This document shows, one piece after another, positions 43,244 to 51,371 of a stretch of 64,000 bases of DNA. The notes beneath the pieces were generated by a model. That model was not told the DNA's origin and did no database searches. It worked only from the letters and a program-made list of their open reading frames with translations. The stretch is taken from contig JAAWRC010000004.1 in NCBI GenBank assembly GCA_022800815.1, positions 42,670 to 106,669 of the forward strand, in the 5' to 3' direction. Source of the DNA: Lachnospiraceae bacterium (GTDB lineage Bacteria > Bacillota > Clostridia > Lachnospirales > Lachnospiraceae). Numbering within the stretch: the first letter of the stretch is position 1; each line of letters starts with the position of its first letter. The position numbers and the translations under genes are program-made.

Positions 43244-43681
43244 ATGTACAGCGAGAAAGTAATGGATCATTTTCAGAATCCCAGAAACGTGGGAGAGATA
43301 GACGGCGCCAGCGGCGTCGGCACCGTTGGCAACGCCAAATGCGGCGACATCATGAGGATCTATCTGGATATCGACGACGAGCGGATTATCCGTGACGTGA
43401 AGTTCAAGACCTTCGGCTGCGGGGCTGCGGTGGCCACCAGCAGCATGGCGACGGAGATGGTCAAGGGCAAGTCGGTGAACGAAGCTCTTAAGGTGACAAA
43501 CAAGGCGGTGATGGAAGCGCTTGACGGACTGCCCCCGGTTAAGGTACACTGTTCTTTGCTGGCGGAGGAAGCCATCCATGCGGCCCTCTGGGACTATGCC
43601 GAGAAGAACAATCTGAAGATTGAAGGACTTTCCAAGCCCAAGTCCGACATCAGCGAGGGCGAAGAGGAAGAAGAATATTGA
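43244..43681 (+). CDS. iscU: Fe-S cluster assembly scaffold
   Basis: 145 residues. Cluster ligands Cys33 (NAKCGD), Cys59 (TFGCGA) and Cys103 (KVHCSLLAEEA) are present, with Asp35 next to the first. The opening MYSEKVMDHFQNPRNVGE is canonical. GGAGGAAACG precedes ATG 43244; a start at 43148 would be longer than the family. The 178 bases between iscS and this gene contain no other gene. The acidic tail SEGEEEEEY is longer than in E. coli IscU. Works with IscS. Confidence 0.95.
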   Translation: MYSEKVMDHFQNPRNVGEIDGASGVGTVGNAKCGDIMRIYLDIDDERIIRDVKFKTFGCGAAVATSSMATEMVKGKSVNEALKVTNKAVMEALDGLPPVKVHCSLLAEEAIHAALWDYAEKNNLKIEGLSKPKSDISEGEEEEEY

Positions 43682-43684
43682 TCT

Positions 43685-44791
43685 ATGACGGGAAAACGAG
43701 TGGTGGTGGGCATGTCCGGCGGAGTGGACTCTTCCGTGGCTGCCCTACTGCTGAAAGAACAAGGCTATGAGGTCATAGGAGTGACCATGCAGATCTGGCA
43801 GGATGAAGACCGGACGGCCGCCGAGGAGAACGGTGGCTGTTGCGGTCTTTCAGCCGTTGAGGACGCAAGGCGGGTGGCCGCACTTTTGGATATCCCTTAT
43901 TATGTCATGAACTTTAAAGAGGTATTCAAAGAAAAGGTCATCCGTTATTTTGTGGATTCTTATGTGAATGGGCAGACGCCGAATCCCTGCATTGCCTGCA
44001 ACCGTTACGTGAAATGGGAGGCTCTTTTAAAACGGAGCCTGGAAATAGGGGCTGACTATATTGCCACCGGTCATTATGCCAGGGTGGAGCGGCTTCCAAA
44101 TGGCCGCACGGCCATACGGAATTCGGTGACGGCGGCCAAGGACCAGACCTACGCCCTCTATAACCTGACCCAGGACCAGCTTCGCCGCACCCTGATGCCG
44201 GTGGGGGCCTACACGAAGGAAGAGATCCGGGCCATGGCAAAGAAACGGGGGCTTCTGGTGGCGGAAAAACCGGACAGCCAGGAGATCTGCTTCGTGTCGG
44301 ACAACGACTATGCAGGATTCATCGAAAGCATGCGCCCGGGCCCCCTGGGGCAGGGGAAGTTTGTCACAAAGGACGGGACCGTCCTGGGCCCCCACAGGGG
44401 GATCGTCCACTATACGGTGGGACAGCGGAAGGGGCTGGGCCTTTCCATGGGGCGTCCGGTGTTTGTGACCGAGATCCGGCCGGAAACCGGGGAGGTGGTC
44501 ATCGGGGAGGCGGAGGACGTCTTTACCGACACGGTTTTTTGCGGTCGGCTCAATTTTATGGCCGTCCCTGAGTTTGAGGCGGGGAAGGCATACCTGGGAA
44601 AGATCCGCTACGGCCACCGGGGAGAGCGGTGTCTTGTGCGGATGATCGGGGAGGACCTGCTGGAATGCCGGTTTGAGCGGCCGGTCCGGGCCGTGACGCC
44701 GGGACAGGCCCTGGTGCTCTACGACGGGGAGTATGTGGCCGGGGGAGGGACCATCCTCCCCGGGCGGAAGACGGAAACGGCCGTTCCCTGA
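43685..44791 (+). CDS. mnmA: tRNA-specific 2-thiouridylase
   Basis: 368-residue enzyme that thiolates uridine 34 of tRNAs for Lys, Glu and Gln, using sulfur from the upstream desulfurase. The PP-loop is SGGVDSS (11-17); the two catalytic Cys are Cys102 (NPCIACN) and Cys202 (SQEICFV). The C-terminal beta-barrel follows from about 260. It starts three bases after iscU and has a poor ribosome site, suggesting coupling. The operon iscR-iscS-iscU-mnmA is well known in Firmicutes. Confidence 0.95.
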   Translation: MTGKRVVVGMSGGVDSSVAALLLKEQGYEVIGVTMQIWQDEDRTAAEENGGCCGLSAVEDARRVAALLDIPYYVMNFKEVFKEKVIRYFVDSYVNGQTPNPCIACNRYVKWEALLKRSLEIGADYIATGHYARVERLPNGRTAIRNSVTAAKDQTYALYNLTQDQLRRTLMPVGAYTKEEIRAMAKKRGLLVAEKPDSQEICFVSDNDYAGFIESMRPGPLGQGKFVTKDGTVLGPHRGIVHYTVGQRKGLGLSMGRPVFVTEIRPETGEVVIGEAEDVFTDTVFCGRLNFMAVPEFEAGKAYLGKIRYGHRGERCLVRMIGEDLLECRFERPVRAVTPGQALVLYDGEYVAGGGTILPGRKTETAVP

Positions 44792-44905
44792 GGGCATAGG
44801 GCTGCGGGGACGGAATGCCAAAAAGGCGGAAGCCAGGGCGGCGGGCGATAAAAAACGGGTGATGCGGACAGGGGATACAGATCAATGACCGGGAGGAAAA
44901 AAGAG

Positions 44906-46021
44906 ATGAAGAGGACGAAGTACAAAATGGCCGCAGCGGCGGCGGGCATGCTGTTCCTGGCCCTTGCCGGATGCGGCGGGGAGGCCGGGAAGGCACCGCA
45001 GGAGGCGGAGACCGAGGCCCCCGTGACGACTTTGGGGGCTGCGGAGGAAGTGACGACGGAGCAGACCGCAGCGGAAAGCTTGGAGACCGCAGCGGAAACG
45101 GAGGAGACGACGGCGGAGACGCCGGAAGCCCTCGTCTTCGCAGAGACGGACGAGACTGTCTATGCGACGGAGACGGTGAATATCCGGAGGGAGGCCGATA
45201 CCGGGGCCGAGGCCCTTGGAAAGCTTCGCACCGGCCAGTCGGTGACGAGGACCGGCTACCATGAGACCTGGAGCCGGGTGGAGTACGAGGGGGAGACTTG
45301 TTTCATTGCCACGGAATACCTGTCGACGGAAGAGCCCAAGGTGGTCCTTCCCGGCGAGGCCCAGGCGGGGACGGGCATCTACCATGCGGGAGACGGCCCC
45401 CTGGTCTGCATTGATCCGGGCCATCAGGCCGTGGGCAACAACGAGCAGGAGCCGGTGGGGCCCGGGGCTTCCGAGACGAAAAAGAAGGTCTCCTACGGCA
45501 CGGCGGGTGCAGCTTCCGGGCTGGACGAGTCGGAATTAAACCTGGCGGTGTCTTTGCAGCTCCGGGACGAGCTTCTTGTGCGGGGCTACCAGGTGTTGAT
45601 GGTCCGGGAGACCAACGACGTGAATATCAGCAATGCGGAGCGGGCGGCCATCGCCAACGACGCAGACGCAGGCGCTTTTGTGCGCATCCACGCCAACGGT
45701 TCCGACAATTCCGGGAAGACCGGCTCCATGACCATCTGCCCCACGCCCTCCAATCCTTTCTGCAGCCAGATCTATGACGAGAGCCGGGCGCTTTCTGACT
45801 GTATCCTGGACCACATGACGGCGTCCACGGGCTTCGGGAGCAACGGCGTGTGGGAGACGGACACCATGAGCGGGATCAACTGGTGCGAGGTGCCGGTGAC
45901 CATCGTGGAGATGGGATACATGAGCAATCCCGACGAGGACTTGGAGATGGCGTCGGCCTCCTGCCAGGCAAAGATCGTGCAGGGCATCGCCGACGGGATC
46001 GACGCCTATTTCGGGCGGTAA
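44906..46021 (+). CDS. Lipoprotein with SH3 and N-acetylmuramoyl-L-alanine amidase (Amidase_3) domains
   Basis: 371 residues. Lipobox LALAGCGG with Cys23; a Thr/Glu/Ala-rich linker (about 30-75); a bacterial SH3 domain ([19 protein letters not shown], about 85-140); then a zinc amidase domain (about 165-370) with the ligand motif CIDPGHQ, a Glu, and RIHANGS, ending [13 protein letters not shown]. It cleaves the MurNAc-Ala bond of peptidoglycan. ATG 44906 has GGGAGG upstream; ATG 44885 in frame is an alternative that would add seven residues. Anchored on the outer face of the membrane. Confidence 0.88.
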   Translation: MKRTKYKMAAAAAGMLFLALAGCGGEAGKAPQEAETEAPVTTLGAAEEVTTEQTAAESLETAAETEETTAETPEALVFAETDETVYATETVNIRREADTGAEALGKLRTGQSVTRTGYHETWSRVEYEGETCFIATEYLSTEEPKVVLPGEAQAGTGIYHAGDGPLVCIDPGHQAVGNNEQEPVGPGASETKKKVSYGTAGAASGLDESELNLAVSLQLRDELLVRGYQVLMVRETNDVNISNAERAAIANDADAGAFVRIHANGSDNSGKTGSMTICPTPSNPFCSQIYDESRALSDCILDHMTASTGFGSNGVWETDTMSGINWCEVPVTIVEMGYMSNPDEDLEMASASCQAKIVQGIADGIDAYFGR

Positions 46022-46041
46022 GGGGACGGAGCAACTATTAC

Positions 46042-46256
46042 AGGTAATTGCGCAGTTCGAAATTAGAGGGGGGGATTCTGACGACTGCGTCCATCCAAAG
46101 CCTGCTGCGCCAACCATTCCAACGAGCCCATAAGCGCAGAAAACACTCGGGTATAGACCCTCCTGTTTTCCATGGTCTCGTTTCCATGGCGCAGAGGGCT
46201 TTTCCTGGAAGCAGTCGTCAGAATCCTTCCCAAGTTTTGCGGTTTCGCAATTACCT
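46042..46256 (+). repeat. Palindromic repeat element, complete copy (215 bp)
   Basis: Ends AGGTAATTGCG (46042-46052) and CGCAATTACCT (46246-46256) are exact inverted repeats. Inside, GGATTCTGACGACTGC (46073-46088) pairs exactly with 46211-46226. Long stretches (for example CCATCCAAAGCCTGCTGCGC and CATGGCGCAGAGGGC) are identical to the reverse complement of 63832-64000, with a variable central block. No ORF is conserved. It resembles a miniature, non-autonomous element. Nothing else is seen in 46022-46295. Confidence 0.85.
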
Positions 46257-46295
46257 TTATACTTTGCAGAGGGAGAAAGGGGAGGATCCCGGGAT

Positions 46296-46772
46296 ATGGA
46301 AGAGAAAAAAGAAAGCACTGTGGCACGCTCCGAGCGGGCGGCGGACTATTTTCAGGAGGGATTCAATTGCTGTCAGTCGGTGTTTCTGGCTTTCGCGGAC
46401 CGCTACGGGTTTGACCGGGAGACGGCCCTTAAGCTGTCCTGTTCTTTTGGCGGCGGCATGGGGCGCATGCGGCAGGTCTGCGGGGCCGTGTCCGGCATGG
46501 CCTTGGTCTGTGGTCTGGAGACCGGGAACACGGATGCCGGTGACAGGCGGAAGAAGACGGAAAATTACGGAAGGATGCGGAAGCTGGCGGAGGCTTTCCG
46601 GGAGAGGAACGGAAGCATCGTCTGCGGCGAGCTTCTCGGTCTTTCCGAAGGGCAGAAAAAAGCGGAGGGTGCCGCTCCTTCTGAGCGGACGGCAGAATAC
46701 TATAAAAAGCGGCCCTGCAAGGAGCTGGTAAAGTGTGCGGCGGAACTATTGGAGCGGGAGTTTTTTTCATAA
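46296..46772 (+). CDS. C_GCAxxG_C_C family protein
   Basis: 158 residues. A conserved Cys pattern fits the family: FNCCQSVFLAF, SCSFGGGMGRMRQVCGAVSGMAL (the C-GCAxxG core as CGAVSG), then VCGELLGL and KRPCKELVKCAAEL near the C-terminus. The family probably binds a metal or redox cofactor, but its function is not established. GGAGGATCCCGGGAT precedes the ATG. Encoded alone, just behind the palindromic repeat. Confidence 0.88.
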   Translation: MEEKKESTVARSERAADYFQEGFNCCQSVFLAFADRYGFDRETALKLSCSFGGGMGRMRQVCGAVSGMALVCGLETGNTDAGDRRKKTENYGRMRKLAEAFRERNGSIVCGELLGLSEGQKKAEGAAPSERTAEYYKKRPCKELVKCAAELLEREFFS

Positions 46773-46807
46773 CCGGAGTAAATTGGTGATTACCGATCTC
46801 AGAAAAA

Positions 46808-47079
46808 CTGCTATCCCTTGTCCGGGCCAGGGACGTGGTAAAAAAGATGGCTTTCGGCGTGGAGTTTGCGGTCTTCGGGATCGAATCCCAGCAGAACATC
46901 CATTACGCAATGCCCCTCAGGACTCTTTTGTATGACGGGATGGGATACAAAAACCGTGGGACGGTCCGATGTGCCTGAAGGATATGATCGTGGAAATGCC
47001 GGAAGAGATTGCGAAGTTGTTAAAAAAACCGGAGGAGTTTGTGCGCCGGCTCCGGGAAAGCTCCGTGGAAAGAGCATAG
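46808..47079 (+). pseudogene. Remnant of an Rpn-family nuclease / putative transposase
   Basis: Without a start codon the frame reads VKKMAFGVEFAVFGIESQQN then IHYAMPLRTLLYDGMGYKNR, the conserved block of Rpn-family (recombination-promoting nuclease) proteins. It stops, and a second frame gives MCLKDMIVEMPEEIAKLLKK to a stop at 47077-47079, matching the family's C-terminal part. Both ends and the middle are lost. It indicates old mobile-element activity beside the palindromic repeat. Confidence 0.6.
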
Positions 47080-47093
47080 GTGAAAAAATCCCG

Positions 47094-47122
47094 TTGACAA
47101 ACGGAAGCTTCGAGTATATACT
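47094..47122 (+). promoter_or_regulatory. Promoter of thrS
   Basis: Consensus TTGACA (47094-47099), 17-base spacer, TATACT (47117-47122). Confidence 0.75.
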
Positions 47123-47139
47123 GATACAAGAATTTGACG

Positions 47140-47409
47140 CTGCCGAAGGTCGGCAGCGGGAAAATGCGATGATGAGACCAGTAGACTGCGGGAATTGGAC
47201 AGCGAGAAGGGGATTGGTGGAAGCCCTTTGCAGGGAACGCAGGTCGAAGACCGGCTCGGAGCGGCTCTAATACAGCCCGGCAGGCGCCGTTACCGCCTTT
47301 TAAGAGGATTTCTGGAGCGGATGATCCAGGAATCAAGCAGGGTGGAACCACGGATTACCAGCGAATTCGTCCCTTACCGAATGGAAATTGATGCGGTAAG
47401 GGACTTTTT
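47140..47409 (+). promoter_or_regulatory. Threonine T-box leader of thrS
   Basis: Stem I carries the AGTAGA-type bulge and the distal GGTGGAAG motif. The specifier ACC (47250-47252, in GAAGACCGGCTCGGAG) matches Thr. The T-box bulge AGGGTGGAACCACG is at 47339-47352, its TGGA able to pair with an uncharged tRNA end having discriminator U. The terminator is GTCCCTTACCG (47369-47379) with CGGTAAGGGAC (47394-47404) and five T. Uncharged tRNA-Thr should favour read-through into thrS. Confidence 0.92.
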
Positions 47410-47441
47410 GTCATTTACTCAAAAAGAAAAGGAGAACGATT

Positions 47442-49367
47442 ATGAAGATCACATTGAAGGACGGCTCCGTGAGGGAGTACGGGGAGGCGAGATCCGTCAT
47501 CGAGATTGCGGCGGATCTGAGCGAGGGACTGGCGAGGGTGGCCTGCGCCGGGGAGATCGACGGCGAGGTTGTGGACCTTCGGACCATGGTGGACAGGGAT
47601 TGCGCCCTGAATATCCTGACTTTTGCGGACGAGGGTGGCCGGGCGGCCTTCCGTCACACGGCTTCCCATATCATGGCACAGGCCATCAAACGGCTTTATC
47701 CCGATGTGAAGCTGGCCATCGGCCCTTCCATTGCGGACGGCTTCTATTACGACATTGACAGCGAGACGCCTTTTACCGCCGAGGATCTGGAAAAGGTCGA
47801 GGCGGAGATGAAGAAGATCGTCAAGGAGGCCCTGCCCCTCGCCCGGTTCACGAAGCCCAGGGCGGAGGCCGTCGCCTTCATGGAGGAGAAGGGCGAGCCC
47901 TACAAGGTGGAACTGATCGAGGACCTGCCGGAGGACGCCGAGATCAGTTTCTATGAGCAGGGAGAGTTCACGGACCTCTGCGCAGGGCCCCACCTGATGA
48001 CCACGAAGCCGGTGAAGGCCTTCAAGCTCACCAGCCTGGCGGGGGCCTATTGGCGGGGCAGCGAGAAGAACAAGATGCTGACCAGGATCTACGGCACGGC
48101 CTTCACGAAGAAGGCGGAGCTGGAGGAGTATTTACAGCGGATCGAGGAGGCGAAGAAGCGGGACCACAGGAAGCTGGGCAAGGAGCTGGGCCTCTTCATG
48201 ATGAGCGACGAGGGACCGGGCTTCCCCTTCTTCCTGCCGAAGGGCATGGAGCTTAAGAACACTCTTCTGGATTACTGGAGGGAGATCCATAAGAGGAACG
48301 GTTACGTGGAGATCTCCACGCCCGTCATCCTGAACCGCCACCTGTGGGAGACCTCCGGCCACTGGGACCATTATCAGGAAAATATGTATACGACGGTCAT
48401 TGACGAGCAGGATTATGCCATCAAGCCCATGAACTGTCCCGGCGGCATTCTGGTCTATCAGTCGGAGCCCCGTTCCTACCGGGACCTGCCCCTCAGGATG
48501 GGAGAGCTGGGATTGGTCCACCGCCATGAGAAGTCCGGCCAGCTCCACGGTCTCATGCGGGTGCGCTGCTTCACCCAGGACGACGCCCACATTTTCATGA
48601 CGCCGGAGCAGATCAAGGACGAGATCAAGGGCGTGGCGAGGCTCATCGACGAGGTGTACAGTCTCTTTGGCTTTAAGTACCACGTGGAGCTTTCCACCAG
48701 GCCGGAAAACAGCATGGGGAGCGACGAGGACTGGGAGATGGCCACGGACGGCTTAAGAAGTGCCCTGGACGACCTGGGCCTTCCCTACGTGGTCAACGAG
48801 GGGGACGGCGCTTTCTATGGCCCGAAGATCGACTTCCACCTGGAGGATTCCCTGGGAAGGACCTGGCAGTGCGGGACCATCCAGCTTGATTTCCAGCTTC
48901 CTCTCCGGTTTGAGCTGGAATACACCGGGGCGGACGGCGCGGCCCACAGGCCCATCATGATCCACCGGGTGGCCTTCGGCTCCATCGAGCGGTTCATCGG
49001 CATCCTCATCGAGCACTTCGCCGGGGCCTTCCCCACCTGGCTGGCCCCCGTGCAGGTCCGGGTGCTTCCGATCTCCGACAAATACCTGGATTACGCCGGG
49101 AAGGTGGCGGCCGCTCTCTCCGGGGCCGGGATCCGTGCGGAGGTGGATACCAAATCCGAGAAGATCGGATATAAGATCCGGGAGGCCCAGCTTCAGAAGC
49201 TCCCCTACATGCTGGTGGTGGGCGAGAAGGAGGAGGCGGAAGGATGCGTTTCCGTCCGCAGCCGGTGGAACGGGGACGAGGGACAGAAATCCCTGGAAGC
49301 CTTTGTGGAGGACGTGACGAAAGAAATTAAAAACAAAGAAAACCGGGCGGTGGCGAAGGCAGAATAA
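47442..49367 (+). CDS. thrS: Threonyl-tRNA synthetase
   Basis: 641 residues, full family length. Domain order: TGS (about 1-60), SAD editing domain (about 65-240, HTASHIMAQAIKRLYPD), class II catalytic core (KPMNCPGGILVYQ with a zinc Cys near 332, HRHEKSGQLHGLMRVRCF as motif 2) and anticodon domain (about 540-640). AAAAGGAG precedes ATG 47442. Controlled by the T-box leader directly upstream. Confidence 0.97.
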   Translation: MKITLKDGSVREYGEARSVIEIAADLSEGLARVACAGEIDGEVVDLRTMVDRDCALNILTFADEGGRAAFRHTASHIMAQAIKRLYPDVKLAIGPSIADGFYYDIDSETPFTAEDLEKVEAEMKKIVKEALPLARFTKPRAEAVAFMEEKGEPYKVELIEDLPEDAEISFYEQGEFTDLCAGPHLMTTKPVKAFKLTSLAGAYWRGSEKNKMLTRIYGTAFTKKAELEEYLQRIEEAKKRDHRKLGKELGLFMMSDEGPGFPFFLPKGMELKNTLLDYWREIHKRNGYVEISTPVILNRHLWETSGHWDHYQENMYTTVIDEQDYAIKPMNCPGGILVYQSEPRSYRDLPLRMGELGLVHRHEKSGQLHGLMRVRCFTQDDAHIFMTPEQIKDEIKGVARLIDEVYSLFGFKYHVELSTRPENSMGSDEDWEMATDGLRSALDDLGLPYVVNEGDGAFYGPKIDFHLEDSLGRTWQCGTIQLDFQLPLRFELEYTGADGAAHRPIMIHRVAFGSIERFIGILIEHFAGAFPTWLAPVQVRVLPISDKYLDYAGKVAAALSGAGIRAEVDTKSEKIGYKIREAQLQKLPYMLVVGEKEEAEGCVSVRSRWNGDEGQKSLEAFVEDVTKEIKNKENRAVAKAE

Positions 49368-49421
49368 AATTCACTGTTTCCGGGCAGACTAATTCCGACT
49401 ACGAGAGAAGGAGGAATTGTC

Positions 49422-49736
49422 ATGACGGATTTGGTATGCAGTGCAGAGACCTGTGTCCACAACTGTGACCGGTTCTGCTGTAAGGGTACGATCCTGGTGG
49501 AGGGCTCTGCCGCAAACTGCTGTGGAGACACTTGCTGCGCCAGCTTTGACGAGCAGACCCAGAACAACTGCCGGAACCAGTACGAGACGCCCTGCAGGGG
49601 GCTGACCGTGGAGTGCGAGGCCACGTCCTGCATTTACAACGAGGGACGTCAGTGCACGGCGGAGGAGATTTCCATCGCCGGACACCAGGCGAAGATCCCG
49701 GCACAGACGGAGTGCGCCACCTATCAGGCCAGGTAA
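49422..49736 (+). CDS. DUF1540 protein, two Cys-rich repeats
   Basis: 104 residues with two copies of the DUF1540 motif: CSAETCVHNCDRFCCKGTI and CEATSCIYNEGRQCTAEEI, each followed by a C-terminal Cys, 13 Cys in total. The family is small, probably metal-binding and of unknown function; clostridial members are common and some are spore-associated. GAAGGAGG precedes the ATG. It is a single gene with a bidirectional terminator behind it. Confidence 0.9.
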   Translation: MTDLVCSAETCVHNCDRFCCKGTILVEGSAANCCGDTCCASFDEQTQNNCRNQYETPCRGLTVECEATSCIYNEGRQCTAEEISIAGHQAKIPAQTECATYQAR

Positions 49737-49764
49737 GAAACCAGGCGGTAAGAATCGCAAGGAC

Positions 49765-49804
49765 AAGGAAAAACGACCCTGTGGACACAGGGTCGTTTTT
49801 CCTT
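49765..49804. terminator. Bidirectional terminator between DUF1540 and the CoA-transferase gene
   Basis: AAGGAAAAACGACCCTGT (49765-49782) pairs perfectly with 49787-49804, with T-rich ends on both strands. Confidence 0.92.
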
Positions 49805-49832
49805 GATAAATTTTGAAAGATATGAAAGGAAG

Positions 49833-51023
49833 TCAGATGATCCCTTGTTTTCGCAGCTTGTCCAATTCTTCCTCTGTTTTATGTAACAGTCCCTTGAAAA
49901 TTTCCTCGTTGTGTTCTCCGATTAAGGGGGCACGCTCCCGGTTTTGGATTGGCCGGGTTTTTAGCTTCAGGGGATTGCCCACGAAGGGAACCTTGCCCAG
50001 GCCGGGAACCTCCGTGTATACGACCATTTCCCGCTCCAGGGAATTGGGATCGTGGAGGATGCGGTCAAGGTTGCAGACGATCCCGCAGGGAACTCCTGCA
50101 TCCGTCAGAATCCGGTCGGCGTCCTCCACGGTCTGTCCGGCGAACCATTCGGCAGTCAGCCTGTCCACGGTGAAGTAGTCCTCCATGCGGTTTTCGATGC
50201 GGAGATATTGTTCCTGCATCAGGCGGGGATCCTGCGTGATTTCGGCGAAGCGTTTATAATTGGGATCTGTTCCGGCGTGGAGACACACGTAACCGTTTTT
50301 GCATCGATAGACATTGGACGGACAGGCCAGCGGGTCGCCCGTGTCATGTTTCGGAACGACACCGATATCGACGCCGTTTAGGGCAAAGCCGGGAAGACGG
50401 GTCTCGAATACGGAGAACAGGCAGTCCACCATGGCGGTGTCGATGCACTGCCCCCGCCCGGTACGCTCCCGGTCGTATAAGGCCATCACAATCGCCAGTG
50501 CGTTGTAGATGCCGGAGATGTGGTCGCCCAGGGGGATGCCGGTGGGCCTCGGTCCGGTGGGAGTGAAGTTGATGGCATACATGCCGCTCATGGCGGCGGC
50601 AATCCCGTCAAAGGCGGCCTTGTGGGTATAACGGCCCTCCTGCCCGAAGCCGGAAATCGAAGACATGATGATGCGGGGATTGATGTCCTTGCAGGCTTCA
50701 TAATCAAAGCCCATTTTGGCCATGGTGCCGGGACGGAAATTTTCGATGATCACGTCCGACTGTTCGATCAGTTCCCGGAAGAGGGCCTTTCCCTCGTCGG
50801 AGCGGAAATTGATGGTGATGCCTTTTTTATTTCGATTGAAGGCAGTGACGTATACACTGATCCCGTCCTTGTAGGGACCCAGGCGCCGGCCGTCCTCTCC
50901 GGCGCCGACCCGCTCGATCTTGATGACCTCCGCCCCCATGTCCGCCAAAAGCATTCCGCAGAAAGGGGCGGAAATAAAGCGGCCAAGGTCCAGAATACGC
51001 ACTCCTTTTAAGATACCTTCCAT
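49833..51023 (-). CDS. Class III (CaiB/BaiF family) acyl-CoA transferase
   Basis: 396 residues. Opening GVRILDLGRFISAPFCGMLLADMGAEVIKIE and the block IIMSSISGFGQEGRYTHKAAFDGIAAAMSG are typical of formyl-CoA / carnitine-CoA / bile-acid CoA transferases. The catalytic Asp is expected near 165-170 (PLGDHISGIYN, then DTAMVD). It is transcribed away from the acyl-CoA ligase, with a shared 348-bp control region. GGAGGTTCTAT precedes the ATG. The substrate is unknown. With the ligase and class I transferase it gives the locus three possible routes to acyl-CoA. Confidence 0.9.
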   Translation of the reverse strand: MEGILKGVRILDLGRFISAPFCGMLLADMGAEVIKIERVGAGEDGRRLGPYKDGISVYVTAFNRNKKGITINFRSDEGKALFRELIEQSDVIIENFRPGTMAKMGFDYEACKDINPRIIMSSISGFGQEGRYTHKAAFDGIAAAMSGMYAINFTPTGPRPTGIPLGDHISGIYNALAIVMALYDRERTGRGQCIDTAMVDCLFSVFETRLPGFALNGVDIGVVPKHDTGDPLACPSNVYRCKNGYVCLHAGTDPNYKRFAEITQDPRLMQEQYLRIENRMEDYFTVDRLTAEWFAGQTVEDADRILTDAGVPCGIVCNLDRILHDPNSLEREMVVYTEVPGLGKVPFVGNPLKLKTRPIQNRERAPLIGEHNEEIFKGLLHKTEEELDKLRKQGII

Positions 51024-51077
51024 ATAGAACCTCCAGTACAGATAAACAGTATCGGTTTGTAAGTGGACTAGCGATAT

Positions 51078-51126
51078 GAAAACGATTTCTATTCGAATGT
51101 TACCACAGGATAAAAGGGTTTGTCAA
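51078..51126 (-). promoter_or_regulatory. CoA-transferase promoter with LacI-type operator (site A)
   Basis: On the minus strand TTGACA (51121-51126), 18 bases, TAACAT (51097-51102). GAAAACGATTTC (51078-51089) lies just downstream of the -10, where a bound repressor would block transcription. Confidence 0.65.
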
Positions 51127-51211
51127 CTGAAAATGAAAACAAAACGAGGATCAAGAGTGAAAAAGGGCAAATTGACGGTTTATCATGCAATTTTTTTAAG
51201 ATAATGCACAA

Positions 51212-51282
51212 TTGACAGTCGGTGATAACTGTAATAAGATAAAGAATAGAGGTTTTCCATGAGGAAAAGCGAAATCGTTTTC
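51212..51282 (+). promoter_or_regulatory. Acyl-CoA ligase operon promoter with LacI-type operator (site B)
   Basis: TTGACA (51212-51217), 17 bases, TAAGAT (51235-51240), then GAAATCGTTTTC (51271-51282) in the leader. The space 51024-51371 otherwise holds only AT-rich sequence. Confidence 0.65.
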
Positions 51283-51371
51283 AAATACTTTTATTCAAAA
51301 AAAGAACAAGAAAGAATCAAAAAAGAATCAAAAAGGAATGGAATCATTCGGAAAAGAAAGGAAGGGAAGCC

